Made by a program: the position numbers and the translations under genes
Source of the DNA: Streptomyces sp. CA-278952
GTDB lineage: Bacteria; Actinomycetota; Actinomycetes; Streptomycetales; Streptomycetaceae
Assembly: GCF_028747205.1 (NCBI RefSeq)
Contig: NZ_CP112880.1
Coordinates: forward strand, 186,001-250,000
Direction of reading: 5' to 3'
Length of the DNA: 64,000 bases
Shown: positions 32,323-41,274 of the stretch, one piece after another
How positions within the stretch are numbered: position 1 is the first letter of the stretch
Layout of the letters: every line of letters starts with the position of its first letter
Notes under the pieces: model-generated
Database searches by the model: none
What the model saw: the letters and a program-made list of their open reading frames with translations, nothing else
Told to the model about the DNA's origin: nothing

Positions 32323-32348
32323 CCGGCGGGCGAACCGGCGCCCGCCGG
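32323..32348. terminator. Bidirectional hairpin terminator
   Basis: The arm CCGGCGGGCG pairs with CGCCCGCCGG around a six-base loop, between two converging genes. Confidence 0.7.
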
Positions 32349-32354
32349 TCCGTC

Positions 32355-33458
32355 CTATCCGGCCTGTCCTCCGTTGACGGGAATGGGCGTGGGTCCCGGA
32401 GCGAGTCCGAGCTCCTGTTCGCCGGGGCCGAGCGGTGCGAAGAACCGGGCGACCTCCTGGTCGTCGACCTCGGCGAGGGAGCCCGGTTTCCACTGCGGTG
32501 CGTTGTCCTTGTCGATGATCCGGGCTCGTACCCCTTCCACGAAATCAGGGTGTTCGAACGCCCGGCTGGAGACGCGGAACTCCTGGTCGAGAACGGCCTC
32601 CAGGCTGTCGAGTCGGGCTGCCCGGCGGACGGCGGCGAGCGTCACCTTGAGCGCGAGCGGCGACTTGGTCAGGAGTTCGTCCGCCGCCGCCTCCGCTGCG
32701 GGAAGACCGCTCTCACGTAGTCGGCGGAGGATCTCCTCCACGCTGTCCGCCGCGTAGCAACCGTCGATCCAGTCGCGATCCGCTGCGAGCTCGCCGGCCG
32801 GCGGCTCCGTGGCGAACCGCTGCACGATGCCCGCCGCCGACGGGTTCTGGCCGGGCGGCTCTCCCAGCGCCTCGGTCAGGGCAGGCAGGAGGCGGGCAGG
32901 GACGTGATGATCGGCCAGACCGCAGAGAACGGCGTCGGCCGCCCCGACGGATCGGCCAGTGAGCGCCAGATGGGTGCCCAGTTGGCCGGGGGCGGTGGCC
33001 AGCAGGCGGGTGCCCCCGACATCGGGCACGAAGCCGATCGCGGTCTCGGGCATGGCGACGCGTGAGCGTTCGGTGACGACACGGATTCCGGAGTGTGCGG
33101 ACACTCCGACTCCTCCGCCCATCACGATGCCGTCCATCAGTGCGACGTACGGTTTCGGGAATCGGGCGATGCGGGCATTGAGGCGGTACTCGTCACGCCA
33201 GAACTCCAGGGACGCACGGCCCGAGGACCGTGCGTCGTCGTGCAGGGCGCGGATGTCGCCACCGGCGCACAGACCTCGGTCGCCGGCCCCCGACAGCAGT
33301 ACGGATGCGATTGATTCGTCGTGCTCGGCGCGGGACAGGGCTTCGTCGAGAAGCCTCACCATGGTGTGGCTGAGAGCGTTGAGAGCCCGGGGGCGGTTCA
33401 GTGTGAGGTGCAGGCATGTGCCCCTCTTCTCCAGCAGGACGGGCCGGTCGTCGTTCAT
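32355..33458 (-). CDS. 3-hydroxyisobutyryl-CoA hydrolase (enoyl-CoA hydratase/isomerase family)
   Basis: 367 residues from the ATG at 33458 (GGAG seven bases upstream). The crotonase fold is clear: LHLTLNRPRALNALSHTMVR, GAGDRGLCAGGDIRALHDD (the oxyanion-hole segment) and DGIVMGGGVGVSAHSGIRVV followed by MPETAIGFVPDVGG. The long C-terminal extension and the DxGGT region match 3-hydroxyisobutyryl-CoA hydrolases of valine catabolism rather than short hydratases. They hydrolyse the CoA thioester. No other branched-chain degradation gene is adjacent, so it acts alone here. Confidence 0.85.
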   Translation of the reverse strand: MNDDRPVLLEKRGTCLHLTLNRPRALNALSHTMVRLLDEALSRAEHDESIASVLLSGAGDRGLCAGGDIRALHDDARSSGRASLEFWRDEYRLNARIARFPKPYVALMDGIVMGGGVGVSAHSGIRVVTERSRVAMPETAIGFVPDVGGTRLLATAPGQLGTHLALTGRSVGAADAVLCGLADHHVPARLLPALTEALGEPPGQNPSAAGIVQRFATEPPAGELAADRDWIDGCYAADSVEEILRRLRESGLPAAEAAADELLTKSPLALKVTLAAVRRAARLDSLEAVLDQEFRVSSRAFEHPDFVEGVRARIIDKDNAPQWKPGSLAEVDDQEVARFFAPLGPGEQELGLAPGPTPIPVNGGQAG

Positions 33459-33694
33459 GCGTGCGCTCCGCTCGCTGAGCTCGTGGACACGTGGGACGCC
33501 CTCCATGGTCGCTCACAGCCCTCGGCCGCCGCCCCGCGCCCCCGGACCGGGCCGGGAGCGGGTAGGTGGGCGCGGGGGCCCGGCGTAAGGGTTCGCGGGC
33601 GAGCCGCTGTGGCACTCCCATGGATGCGGCTCGACAATTGAGGCCTACGGGGTCCGCCGACGTGCGGCCCCGCCGGACGACCTCCGGAGCTGGC

Positions 33695-35827
33695 ATGACC
33701 GACGACGAACGGCGGCAGGACGCCGAGGCCTCTCCGCTCCGCCGGATCGACCGGAAGACCAACGGTGAGATCCGGCCGACGGAACGCCTCGCCATGAATC
33801 GGACCGGCAGCTTCGACTGGGACCTGGACACCCGGACCCTGGACATCGACGAGGCCGGGCTGATGGTGTTCGGCGTGGATCCTGCGACGTTCGACGCGCG
33901 CCCGGGCGCCCTGCTGGAGCACCTGGAACCAGCGGAGCGGGCCCGGCTCGATGTCACGATCGACGAGGCCATCACCGGCGGCAGTAATTCCTTCAGCGTC
34001 CACTTCCGTGTACCGCTGGACGACGGGACCACGCAGTGGACCCATGTCCAGGCCCGCATTCTGCGATCGAAGGACGGAATGGCACACCGGATCGTGGGGG
34101 TCGTCCGGGACGCTACGGCGGAGGTCACCCATTCGGCCTTCGTTCTCGATCTGGAAAAGCGGCGGCAGCGCCAGACAAATATCGTTGAACGAACAACGAG
34201 TGCCATGTCCCGTGCGGTGACCGTGGACGATGTGACGGCAGCCCTCACCGGACCCGGCGGGTTGGCCCGGCTCGGCGCCGACGGCCTCGCCCTGGGGCTC
34301 GTGGAGAATTCCGAGCTGAACATCGTCGCGCTGAGCGGCGAGTCGCTCGAGGTGCTCGACGGGCTCGGCTCCGGTGATCTCGACCGCAACCTCCCCCTCG
34401 CGGACGCCATCCGCAGCGGGCGCCCCCGGTTCATCACCTCCCTCTCCGCGCTGGCCCGTCGCTACCCGGGGCTGGAGCCGCATCTCGGAAAGCTGAGGTT
34501 TCGGGCAGCGGCGTACCTTCCGCTGGTGGCGCAGGCCCGGTCGCTCGGTGGTCTGGCCCTCTTCTACCGCGAGCGCACGGTCTTCAACGCGGACGAGCGC
34601 ATTCTGTGCCTCGGCCTCGCGGCCATCGTGGCCCAGTCCCTGCAACGGGCGATGCTCTTCGACGAGGAGCGGGAGTTCGCCACCCAGCTCCAGTCCGCGA
34701 TGCTCCCGCCCCGGATACAGGAGGTCGAGGGCGGCGAGATCGCGGTCCGGTACCACGCGGCGTGGAGCGGCCGGCAGGTCGGTGGCGACTGGTACGACGT
34801 GATCACCCTGCCCAAGAACCGTTACGGACTGGTCGTGGGGGACGTACAAGGACACGACACCCACGCGGCCGCGATCATGGGCCAGTTGCGTATCGCCCTG
34901 CGCGCGTACGCCGCCGAGGGGCACCCCCCGGCCACCGTGCTGGCACGGGCCTCACGCTTCCTCGCCGAGCTGGACACCGACCGCTTCGCCACCTGCACCT
35001 ACGCCCAGGTCGACCTGGCGTCCGGAGCGGTGCAGGTGGTCCGGGCCGGGCACCTCGGCCCGTTGATCCGCCACCTCGACGGGCGGGTCGGCAGCCCACA
35101 GGTGCGCGGCGGGCTGCCGCTGGGCATCTCCACGGACCTCCAGGACGAGGAGTACCCGGAGACCCGGCTGGATCTGGTGCCCGGTGAGACGTTCGTCCTG
35201 TACACGGACGGGCTGGTGGAGGAGCCCGGAGCCGACCTCGACACCGGGATCGACGCGCTGCGCAACGAGGTGAGCGCCGGGCCCGCCGGGGCCGAGGCAC
35301 TGGCCGATCACCTGTCGGAGCGACTGTGGGAACGGTGGGGGTCGGGGGACGATGTCGCACTCCTCGTCCTGCGCCGAAGCCCCGACGTTGGGTCGTCGCA
35401 CGCGCCGCGGCTGCACCAGTACATTCACCAGGCGGACCCGGAAGGGCTCTCGGACGCCCGCGCGATCGTGCGCCAGGCCCTCGCCGACTGGGACATGGCC
35501 GAGTTCGCCGACGATGCCGAGCTCGTCACGGGCGAGTTGTTGGTGAACGTCCTCCTGCACACCGAGGGCGGGGCAGTCCTGACGCTGGAGGTGCTGCCCG
35601 AACCGGTGCGGCGGATCCGGCTGTCGGTCCAGGACCGGTCCAGTGCCTGGCCCCGTCGGCGTACGCCGGGCGAGACGTCCACCTCCGGCCGGGGGCTGCT
35701 CCTGCTCGACGCGGTCGCCACGCGCTGGGGCATCGAACCGAGGGGCGAGGGCAAGGCCGTCTGGTGCGAGATCGGCCCCGCTCCGCCGCCGGCCACCACA
35801 CCGCCCCAGACGGTCGCGAAGCGGTGA
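33695..35827 (+). CDS. PAS-GAF-PP2C-HATPase regulator (RsbU/SpoIIE type)
   Basis: 710 residues; GGAG sits six bases before the ATG at 33695. Domains in order: PAS (about 35-150; GSFDWDLDTRTLDIDEAGLM), GAF (about 170-320), PP2C phosphatase (about 330-560; LQSAMLPPRIQEVEGGEI, QVGGDWYDVITLPKNRYGLV, GDVQGHDTHAAAIMGQLRIA) and a C-terminal HATPase_c_2 kinase-like domain (about 580-700; VTGELLVNVLLHTEGGAVLT, SGRGLLLLDAVATRWGI). It likely switches a sigma factor's antagonist by dephosphorylation and may also bind and phosphorylate it. It is a stand-alone soluble sensor; the ligand of the GAF/PAS part is unknown. Confidence 0.88.
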   Translation: MTDDERRQDAEASPLRRIDRKTNGEIRPTERLAMNRTGSFDWDLDTRTLDIDEAGLMVFGVDPATFDARPGALLEHLEPAERARLDVTIDEAITGGSNSFSVHFRVPLDDGTTQWTHVQARILRSKDGMAHRIVGVVRDATAEVTHSAFVLDLEKRRQRQTNIVERTTSAMSRAVTVDDVTAALTGPGGLARLGADGLALGLVENSELNIVALSGESLEVLDGLGSGDLDRNLPLADAIRSGRPRFITSLSALARRYPGLEPHLGKLRFRAAAYLPLVAQARSLGGLALFYRERTVFNADERILCLGLAAIVAQSLQRAMLFDEEREFATQLQSAMLPPRIQEVEGGEIAVRYHAAWSGRQVGGDWYDVITLPKNRYGLVVGDVQGHDTHAAAIMGQLRIALRAYAAEGHPPATVLARASRFLAELDTDRFATCTYAQVDLASGAVQVVRAGHLGPLIRHLDGRVGSPQVRGGLPLGISTDLQDEEYPETRLDLVPGETFVLYTDGLVEEPGADLDTGIDALRNEVSAGPAGAEALADHLSERLWERWGSGDDVALLVLRRSPDVGSSHAPRLHQYIHQADPEGLSDARAIVRQALADWDMAEFADDAELVTGELLVNVLLHTEGGAVLTLEVLPEPVRRIRLSVQDRSSAWPRRRTPGETSTSGRGLLLLDAVATRWGIEPRGEGKAVWCEIGPAPPPATTPPQTVAKR

Positions 35828-35837
35828 CAGACGGAAA

Positions 35838-35875
35838 GGGGGGTGCCGCACCACCGCGGTGGTGCGGCACCCCCC
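35838..35875. terminator. Perfect 38-bp palindrome, bidirectional terminator
   Basis: The 19-base arm GGGGGGTGCCGCACCACCG is followed directly by its exact reverse complement, between the converging regulator and surface-protein genes. Confidence 0.85.
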
Positions 35876-35889
35876 TCGACCGCGAAGCG

Positions 35890-36546
35890 TCAGTTCTGGG
35901 CGGTACGCCGCTTGCGGACGGCCCACAGGATGCCGCCACCGGCCAGCAGCACCGCGACGGCGGCGCCACCGATGACCGGCGTCGACGACGACGAGCCGGT
36001 CTCGGCCAGGTCCGGCGAGCTCGGGCTCGGGGCGGGCGCGGCGGGCGCGGACTCCGAGGGCTGCTGGCTCGGGGTGGCACTCGGCTCGGGCGTCCCGGTG
36101 GACGGCGTCTCCGACGGGGTCGGCTCGCCCGGGACCGACTCGGTCGGGGTCGGGGTCGGGGTCGGCGGCGTGGGGCTGGGCTCCTCGTCGCACACCTCCG
36201 CCGTCTTCGTCTCGTCGATGGAGTGCTTGCCTTCGCCGTCGGCGGCCTTGACGACCAGTCGGACGGTCAGCGGCTCGTCGTGCTCGGGGAGCGTCAGCTT
36301 CTTGTGGAACTCACGGCCGAACGTCTCGGTGGGCAGCAGGCCCTTGCCGTCCACCGTGACGGTCACCGTGTTGGGGACATCGCTCGTGTAGTTGGTGAGG
36401 TCAACAGTCACCTCGGAGCAGGTCACGGCCCAGGTGGGGGTGTGAGCCGCGGCCGGACCGGCGGAGATGACGCCTCCGGTCAGACCGACGACCGCAGCGG
36501 CCACGAGTGCTCCCGCGCCACGCCACGATCTCCTGGGTATGGTCAT
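35890..36546 (-). CDS. LAETG-type cell-wall-anchored surface protein
   Basis: 218 residues from the ATG at 36546 (GGAGGAAG upstream). A signal peptide (MTIPRRSWRGAGALVAAAVV, ending near AAAHT) is followed by a beta domain with two Cys residues (about 40-118), a long Pro/Ser/Thr wall-spanning region and the sortase signal LAETG, then a membrane helix and a positively charged tail (VRKRRTAQN). LAETG is the motif that class E sortases use in Streptomyces. It is secreted and covalently attached to the cell wall. Its binding partner is unknown. Confidence 0.88.
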   Translation of the reverse strand: MTIPRRSWRGAGALVAAAVVGLTGGVISAGPAAAHTPTWAVTCSEVTVDLTNYTSDVPNTVTVTVDGKGLLPTETFGREFHKKLTLPEHDEPLTVRLVVKAADGEGKHSIDETKTAEVCDEEPSPTPPTPTPTPTESVPGEPTPSETPSTGTPEPSATPSQQPSESAPAAPAPSPSSPDLAETGSSSSTPVIGGAAVAVLLAGGGILWAVRKRRTAQN

Positions 36547-36781
36547 GGTTTCTTCCTCCAGATACGTCTCATCGCCCGAATGGCGATGGGGCGCACAGTA
36601 CTGCCATCGTCCAGGAACGGCGCAGTCGCCCCATGCGTAACCCGCCGAACCAACTCCAGGCACAGCCGCGCTACTTCCGGCAATGCGGGCGGGCCCCACG
36701 CCTCGCTGCCCTCCGGTCCGGCCGAATGAGAGGATGGACTGCGCACCTATGTGCCGCCACCCGCGCGCCCGATCCTGGAGC

Positions 36782-37495
36782 ATGACCCGTTCTATGCGAT
36801 TGCTGCTGATCCGTCACGGCCAGACACCGTCCAATGTCGGCCACTTCCTGGACACCGCCCGGCCAGGTCCCGGCCTCACCGACCTCGGGCTGCGGCAGGC
36901 AGCGGCCCTCCCCGGGGCACTCACCGGGGAGGACATCGCCTCCTTGTACGCCTCCACCCTGATCCGTACGCAACTCACGGCCGCACCCCTCGCCGCGGAG
37001 CGCGGCATCGAGGTCCGGATCCGTGACGGAATCCGCGAACTGTCGGCCGGTGACCTGGAGATGCGGGCCGACGAGGACGCGGTCCGGCAGTACCTGACGA
37101 CCGCCTTCGCCTGGTCCGCCGGGGACATCGACCGCCGGATGCCGGGGGGCGAGAGCGGAACGGAGGCGCTGGCCCGCTTCGAAGCCGTGGTGGCCGAGGC
37201 AGCGGGCGCCGGGGAGGGCGGGACCGTGGCGCTCGTCAGTCATGGTGCCGCCATCCGGGTGTGGACGGCCGCCCGCGCACGGAACGTCACAGTCGGGTTC
37301 GCCGCCGAACACAGCCTGGAGAACACGGGCGTGGTGGTGGTCGAGGGCTCACCGGACCTTGGGTGGACGGCTGCCTCCTGGGCCGGGACTGTCGTCCCGG
37401 GGGTCTCCGCGAGCGGCGCGGCGGACGCCGGCCCGGCGGGTCGAACGCTGCCGGGCCCGGAGCTGGGGCCGACAGCGGATCACCCCTGCGGCTGA
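36782..37495 (+). CDS. Histidine phosphatase-family protein
   Basis: 237 residues from the ATG at 36782 (the ATG at 36794 is also possible). The catalytic motif LLLIRHGQTPSNVGHF begins at residue 7, with RHG carrying the phosphorylated His. Other expected elements are the STLIRTQLTAAPLAAERGIE helix, an Arg-Glu pair in IRELSAGDLEM and the second catalytic His in VALVSHGAAIRVW. It is of the phosphoglycerate-mutase/alpha-ribazole-phosphatase type and removes phosphate from small molecules. The substrate cannot be read. Confidence 0.85.
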   Translation: MTRSMRLLLIRHGQTPSNVGHFLDTARPGPGLTDLGLRQAAALPGALTGEDIASLYASTLIRTQLTAAPLAAERGIEVRIRDGIRELSAGDLEMRADEDAVRQYLTTAFAWSAGDIDRRMPGGESGTEALARFEAVVAEAAGAGEGGTVALVSHGAAIRVWTAARARNVTVGFAAEHSLENTGVVVVEGSPDLGWTAASWAGTVVPGVSASGAADAGPAGRTLPGPELGPTADHPCG

Positions 37496-37549
37496 TCTCC
37501 GTGCTCACACCAGCAGGTGAGAGCGTGGCGCTGCGGAGTCGCTCTGTCG

Positions 37550-38038
37550 TCACAGTGCCTTGTGCATGATGTGCAGCCCCACATAGCCCTCGGTCGGGTG
37601 GTTGAAGCCCTCCGGAAGGGTTCCGATCACGTCGAAGCCGATCGAGCGGTACAGCTTGACGGCATGGGTGTTGGTCTCGACCACCGCGTTGAACTGCATG
37701 GCCCGATAACCCTGGGCGCGAGCCCAGTCGACCGAGTACTCGCACAGCGCGCGCCCCGCTCCCCGGCCGGAGTGAGCGGGGTCGACCATGTACGTGGCGC
37801 TGGCTATGTGCGCTCCGTTGCCCATGTGGTTGCGGTTCATCTTCGCCGTGCCCAGCACGGCCCCGGCATCGTCCACGGCGACGACCACTCGGCTCGGCGC
37901 TGCGACGAACCACCATCCCTCGGCGTCCTCCTCACCGAGATCGAGTGGATAGGTGAGCGTCTCGCCCGCGGAGACGATCGAATGAAAGAACGGCCAGATG
38001 GCAGGCCAGTCCTCGGAGGTTGCTTCCCTGATCAACAT
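37550..38038 (-). CDS. GNAT-family N-acetyltransferase
   Basis: 162 residues from the ATG at 38038 (MLIREATSEDWPAIW). The acetyl-CoA motif is VDPAHSGRGAGRALCEYSVD and the C-terminal strand FNAVVETNTHAVKLYRSIGF is typical of the phosphinothricin or amino-acid acetyltransferase branch. These acetylate amine groups of small molecules. It converges with the phosphatase gene and is followed by the DUF6397-like gene on the same strand upstream. Confidence 0.85.
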   Translation of the reverse strand: MLIREATSEDWPAIWPFFHSIVSAGETLTYPLDLGEEDAEGWWFVAAPSRVVVAVDDAGAVLGTAKMNRNHMGNGAHIASATYMVDPAHSGRGAGRALCEYSVDWARAQGYRAMQFNAVVETNTHAVKLYRSIGFDVIGTLPEGFNHPTEGYVGLHIMHKAL

Positions 38039-38077
38039 GCGGACAGCATGGCCCATCCGAACGTTCGGCGCGAGCAC

Positions 38078-39202
38078 CTATCCGGCTCCGCGCCCACGCC
38101 ATCCCAGCCTTGCGAGCAGCCCCTTTCCGGTCGGTGCACCCGCCGCGGCGGAGCCTGGCGCCCCGTAGCCGGCGGGCGGCGGAGCCGGCTCGGCGGCGGG
38201 TGCCGCGGTCACCGTACGGGTGCCGGCGCCGGTCCGGACGGCGGGCGCCGCTCGGATTGCACCGTCGTCCCCGGGGCGCGGGGCCGGCCGGTCCTCGCGT
38301 GCCCCGTCCAGTTCGAGCGTCAGGTTGACTCGCCGCCAGAGAATTTCGTCGGGGTGATCGGCCAGCATCAGCTCCCCCATAGCCTCCCTCGCCGCCATGG
38401 AGCCCGGGCGTCCGAAGACCGGCTCCGGCCGGACCCGCACGAGATAGGCGCGTTCATAGGGGTCGTCCACCACTTCCGCCAGTTGAACGGGGTCCAGTGC
38501 CGACGCCTGGACCGCCGTTCGCGCCCAGGGGTCCCTCGTGCGGTTCAATAGCCGCTCGATGCGCTGCGAGCGCCAGTTGCGCGGCCGCCAGTCGACGCCC
38601 GACTCGAGCATCGAGCGCATCCCCAACGGAGTCCGTCCGGCCAGCAGGTCGGGTTCCCGGGCCGCAAAGGCGGCAAGCTCGTCCGCGAGGTAGAGCCAGA
38701 CCACCGCGCGGTACCGGTTCAGATAGAACGTGACCGGTGAGAGGCAGCCTGCCCGGGCAAGCCGGGTCAACCGCGCCGGGGCGATATCCAGCAGGGCCGC
38801 TCCCTCCGCTGTTCCGACGGTGCGGACCCGCTCCGCCAGGCCATCGGGAAAGCCCGGCTGCTCCCGCAGGCGCGCGATCTCCTCCTCGTGCACCCTTGGC
38901 CGCCCACCGCCCGGTGCGGCGGCGACGGCGATCAGCCCGAGGTGTACCGCGAGCTCGAACTCCGCACGCCGGATGCCCAGCTCCTGGGCCGCGCGCCCGG
39001 CCGCGACCGTCGCCGCGGGGGCGGCGGACGCGGTTGGCCCGCCTTCGCCCTCCACCGCCGTGCCGGCGTCCCCGGCATGGGCATCGCCCCGCACGCTCGT
39101 GTCGTTGGCCCGTGGGCCGCGGGTGCCGGCCCGCGCGGCCTGGGCCCTGGTGTCCGCGACCTGGGCCCCGGCGTGTGCTCGGAACACTTCCTTGACCGTC
39201 AT
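38078..39202 (-). CDS. DUF6397-like protein
   Basis: 374 residues. A low-complexity Ala/Gly-rich N-terminus (about 1-70) precedes a helical domain with a helix-turn-helix-like unit (AAQELGIRRAEFELAVHLGL, HEEEIARLREQPGFPDGLAE) and a second unit (EGAALLDIAPARLTRLARAG). A C-terminal Arg/Ala/Pro-rich tail follows. The pattern resembles Streptomyces DUF6397 proteins, recalled from memory. It may bind DNA. The start could lie further downstream because the first 60 residues are not family-like. Confidence 0.65.
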   Translation of the reverse strand: MTVKEVFRAHAGAQVADTRAQAARAGTRGPRANDTSVRGDAHAGDAGTAVEGEGGPTASAAPAATVAAGRAAQELGIRRAEFELAVHLGLIAVAAAPGGGRPRVHEEEIARLREQPGFPDGLAERVRTVGTAEGAALLDIAPARLTRLARAGCLSPVTFYLNRYRAVVWLYLADELAAFAAREPDLLAGRTPLGMRSMLESGVDWRPRNWRSQRIERLLNRTRDPWARTAVQASALDPVQLAEVVDDPYERAYLVRVRPEPVFGRPGSMAAREAMGELMLADHPDEILWRRVNLTLELDGAREDRPAPRPGDDGAIRAAPAVRTGAGTRTVTAAPAAEPAPPPAGYGAPGSAAAGAPTGKGLLARLGWRGRGAG

Positions 39203-39310
39203 GACTGTCCTCCCCCATCGGCTCGATCACTCTCCGTGATGACGATAGCCCGAGGGAGTCACCGCCCGTCACCCCTGTGGATAACTCTTCTCCGGCGACG
39301 GGAAGTGCAG

Positions 39311-39335
39311 GTCAGGTCAGGTCAGGTCAGGTCAG
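39311..39335. repeat. Five tandem copies of GTCAG
   Basis: The 5-bp unit repeats five times with no error and includes the stop codon of the roadblock gene (39332-39334). This array could expand or contract by slippage. Confidence 0.9.
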
Positions 39336-39745
39336 AAGGGTCCGATGTCTTCGGGACCGCCCTGACGAACGGAGACTCCGAGGTGTTCGCCGACCCGGTT
39401 GACGAGCAGGGTCATCTCGTAGGCGACCTGGCCGACATCGGCTTCGGCCGCGGTCAGTACGCACAGACAGCTGCCGTCGCCGGCGGCCGTCACGAAGAGC
39501 AGTGCCTCATCGAACTCGACCATGGTCTGACGCGCCCGGCCCGCCCGGAAGTGGCGCCCCGAGCCGCGCGCCAGGCTCTGCAGACCGGAGGAGACCGCCG
39601 CCAGGTGTTCCGCGTCCTCACGGGCGAGCCCGGTGCTGGCCCCGGTGACCAGTCCATCGTTCGACAGCACCAGGGCATGCCGTATGAATTGCACCCTGCG
39701 GGTGAGATCGTCAAGGAGCCAGTCAAGTCCCCGGTCAAGCGGCAT
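39332..39745 (-). CDS. Roadblock/LC7-domain protein (CvnB-like)
   Basis: 137 residues from the ATG at 39745, with GGGGAGG upstream. The roadblock fold is seen in GLDWLLDDLTRRVQFIRHAL, VLSNDGLVTGASTGLARED and GRHFRAGRARQTMVEFDEAL. In Streptomyces these proteins belong to conservons (sensor kinase, roadblock CvnB, DUF742 CvnC, small GTPase CvnD). A broken CvnD gene lies just upstream in the same direction (40331-40848), separated by an opposite-strand PPOX relic. It looks like part of a fragmented conservon. Confidence 0.8.
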   Translation of the reverse strand: MPLDRGLDWLLDDLTRRVQFIRHALVLSNDGLVTGASTGLAREDAEHLAAVSSGLQSLARGSGRHFRAGRARQTMVEFDEALLFVTAAGDGSCLCVLTAAEADVGQVAYEMTLLVNRVGEHLGVSVRQGGPEDIGPF

Positions 39746-39878
39746 GTGCTCGTCCTCCCCGTACCCTCGTGCCCCGCTACGCGCGTAAGCCTTGCGCAAC
39801 GGCCCCGCGGGGGCAAGCGCCCCTCCCCTCTGGGGGCTCCGCTTCGCGCCATGCGGGGATCGGGCCCGGGATGGACCC

Positions 39879-40310
39879 ATGGCACACCACAGGACCGAAG
39901 AAGAAGGGCGGGCCGCCCTCTCGAAGGGCACGCGCACGGCGAAGGTTTCGACGGTGCGGGCCGACGGCAGTCCGCACATCGCGTCCATGTGCTTCCGTCT
40001 CGACGGCGACTCCGTGGTCTTCAGCACCGGCGAGGAGAGCGCGAAGCGGCGCGACCTCGCACGCGACGGGCGGGGCTCCCTCTGCGTCGACGACGACCGG
40101 CCTCCGTACGCGTTCGCGGTGGTGCAGGGGTATGCCGAGCTGAGCACGGAGCCCGGGGAACTGCTGCGGTGGGCGACGTTGATCGCGCACCGTTACGTGG
40201 ACGCCGACGCCGCCGAGGAGTTCGGCCGGCGCAACGGCGTGCTCGGCGAACTGGTCGTACGGGTGCGGACGACAAGGTGGTCGCGATGGCCGACATGGTC
40301 GGCCGACGGA
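39879..40310 (+). pseudogene. Frameshifted PPOX-class F420-type oxidoreductase
   Basis: From the ATG at 39879 the frame encodes a PPOX-type protein (VSTVRADGSPHIASMCFRLD, VVFSTGEESAKRRDLARDG, FAVVQGYAELSTEPG) as far as NGVLGELVVRV near 40265. The expected end, DKVVAMADMVGRRTD, continues in another frame, showing an indel at about 40265-40275. No stop codon follows at the family's usual length. The enzyme would bind FMN or F420. Pseudogene or sequencing error; the neighbours' decay favours the former. Confidence 0.7.
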
Positions 40311-40330
40311 CGGATCGCGATGCCGGGCCG

Positions 40331-40848
40331 TCAGCCGACGGAGTCGAGGAGCCGGGCGGCGTGCACGCGTCCGGCGTGCTCGACCGTACGGATCAGGACT
40401 TCTTTTCCGGATGCCCGGTCGCGGGCGTCGCACAGCACGACCGGAGTGCCACGGTCGGAGGTCGAGCATCCGCGCGAAGTCCAGCTCAGTGTCGTCAGGA
40501 GCGTCGGGGAACCGGTTGACGGCGACGACGAACGGAATCCGCCCGCGCTCGAAGTAGTCGACGGCGGTGAAGCAGTCCCCGAGGTGTCGCGTGTCCGCGA
40601 GCACGATCGCCGCGAGGGTGCCCTGGTACAGCTCGTCCCAGAGAAATCGGAAGCGGTCCTGTCCTGGCGTGCCGAACAGGTGGAGCGTCAGGCCCGAGTG
40701 GGCGGTGATATGGCCGAAATCCATCGCTACGGTCGTGGTGGCGCTCCGCTCCGCCTCGTCGGTGCGGTCGGTCCTGGGTCCGCCCCTCTCGCCCAGCGTC
40801 TCCCTCCGAGTACAGCGGGCGGATTTCGCTGACCGACCCGGCCCCCAC
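40331..40848 (-). pseudogene. Broken conservon GTPase (CvnD type)
   Basis: Three frames must be joined. GAGSVSEIRPLYSE (40804-40845) is the start of the family's switch region; TTTVAMDFGHITAHSGLTLH and LFGTPGQDRFRFLWDEL are in a second frame (40452-40781); TPVVLCDARDRASGKEVLIR is in a third, ending at 40331 with LDSVG. The Walker A (P-loop) that should precede the first block is absent. The gene has thus lost its nucleotide-binding start and gained at least two frameshifts. It normally works with the roadblock protein. Confidence 0.75.
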
Positions 40849-40903
40849 CGCCAGGGCCAGGGCCCCCCCACTGGTTGTTTTCTGCTGCCCGGAACGGGCG
40901 GCG

Positions 40904-41216
40904 TGGCTCTACAACAACCTCAACAACCCCGACGGTTCCGTCCGCCACACCGGTGACAACCTGACGGGTGAGGGCGAGGGAGACGACGAGTCGGTCGAGG
41001 TCGACCTGTCGTCGGTCCCCGCCGGAATCGCGAAGATCGTGGGGCCAACGGCGTGGAGCTCGCCCGCTACGGCCTGAGCGAGGACGCCTCATCGAGACCG
41101 CGATGGTCTTCGGCGAGCCGTACCGGCGCGGCACCGAGGGGGAGTTCCGGGCCGTCGGTCAGGGTTACGCCTCCGGTCCGGCGGGCATCGCCTCGGACTA
41201 TGGCGTCAACGTCTGA
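40904..41216 (+). pseudogene. Broken TerD-family (tellurite-resistance-type) gene
   Basis: The 5' half of a normal TerD gene is gone. From 40904 the frame reads WLYNNLNNPDGSVRHTGDNL and GEGEGDDESVEVDLSSVPAG up to IAKIV. A block of about 30-35 residues is missing, then ANGVELARYGLSEDAS appears in a second frame and IETAMVFGEPYRRGT to GIASDYGVNV in a third, with the stop at 41216. TerD domains bind Ca2+ through such acidic loops. At least two frameshifts and two deletions make this a dead gene. Confidence 0.85.
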
Positions 41217-41274
41217 CCGGACAGATCGGGTTCCGTGATGGCATGCCCCCCGTCGGTCGCGCGATCATGTCTCC

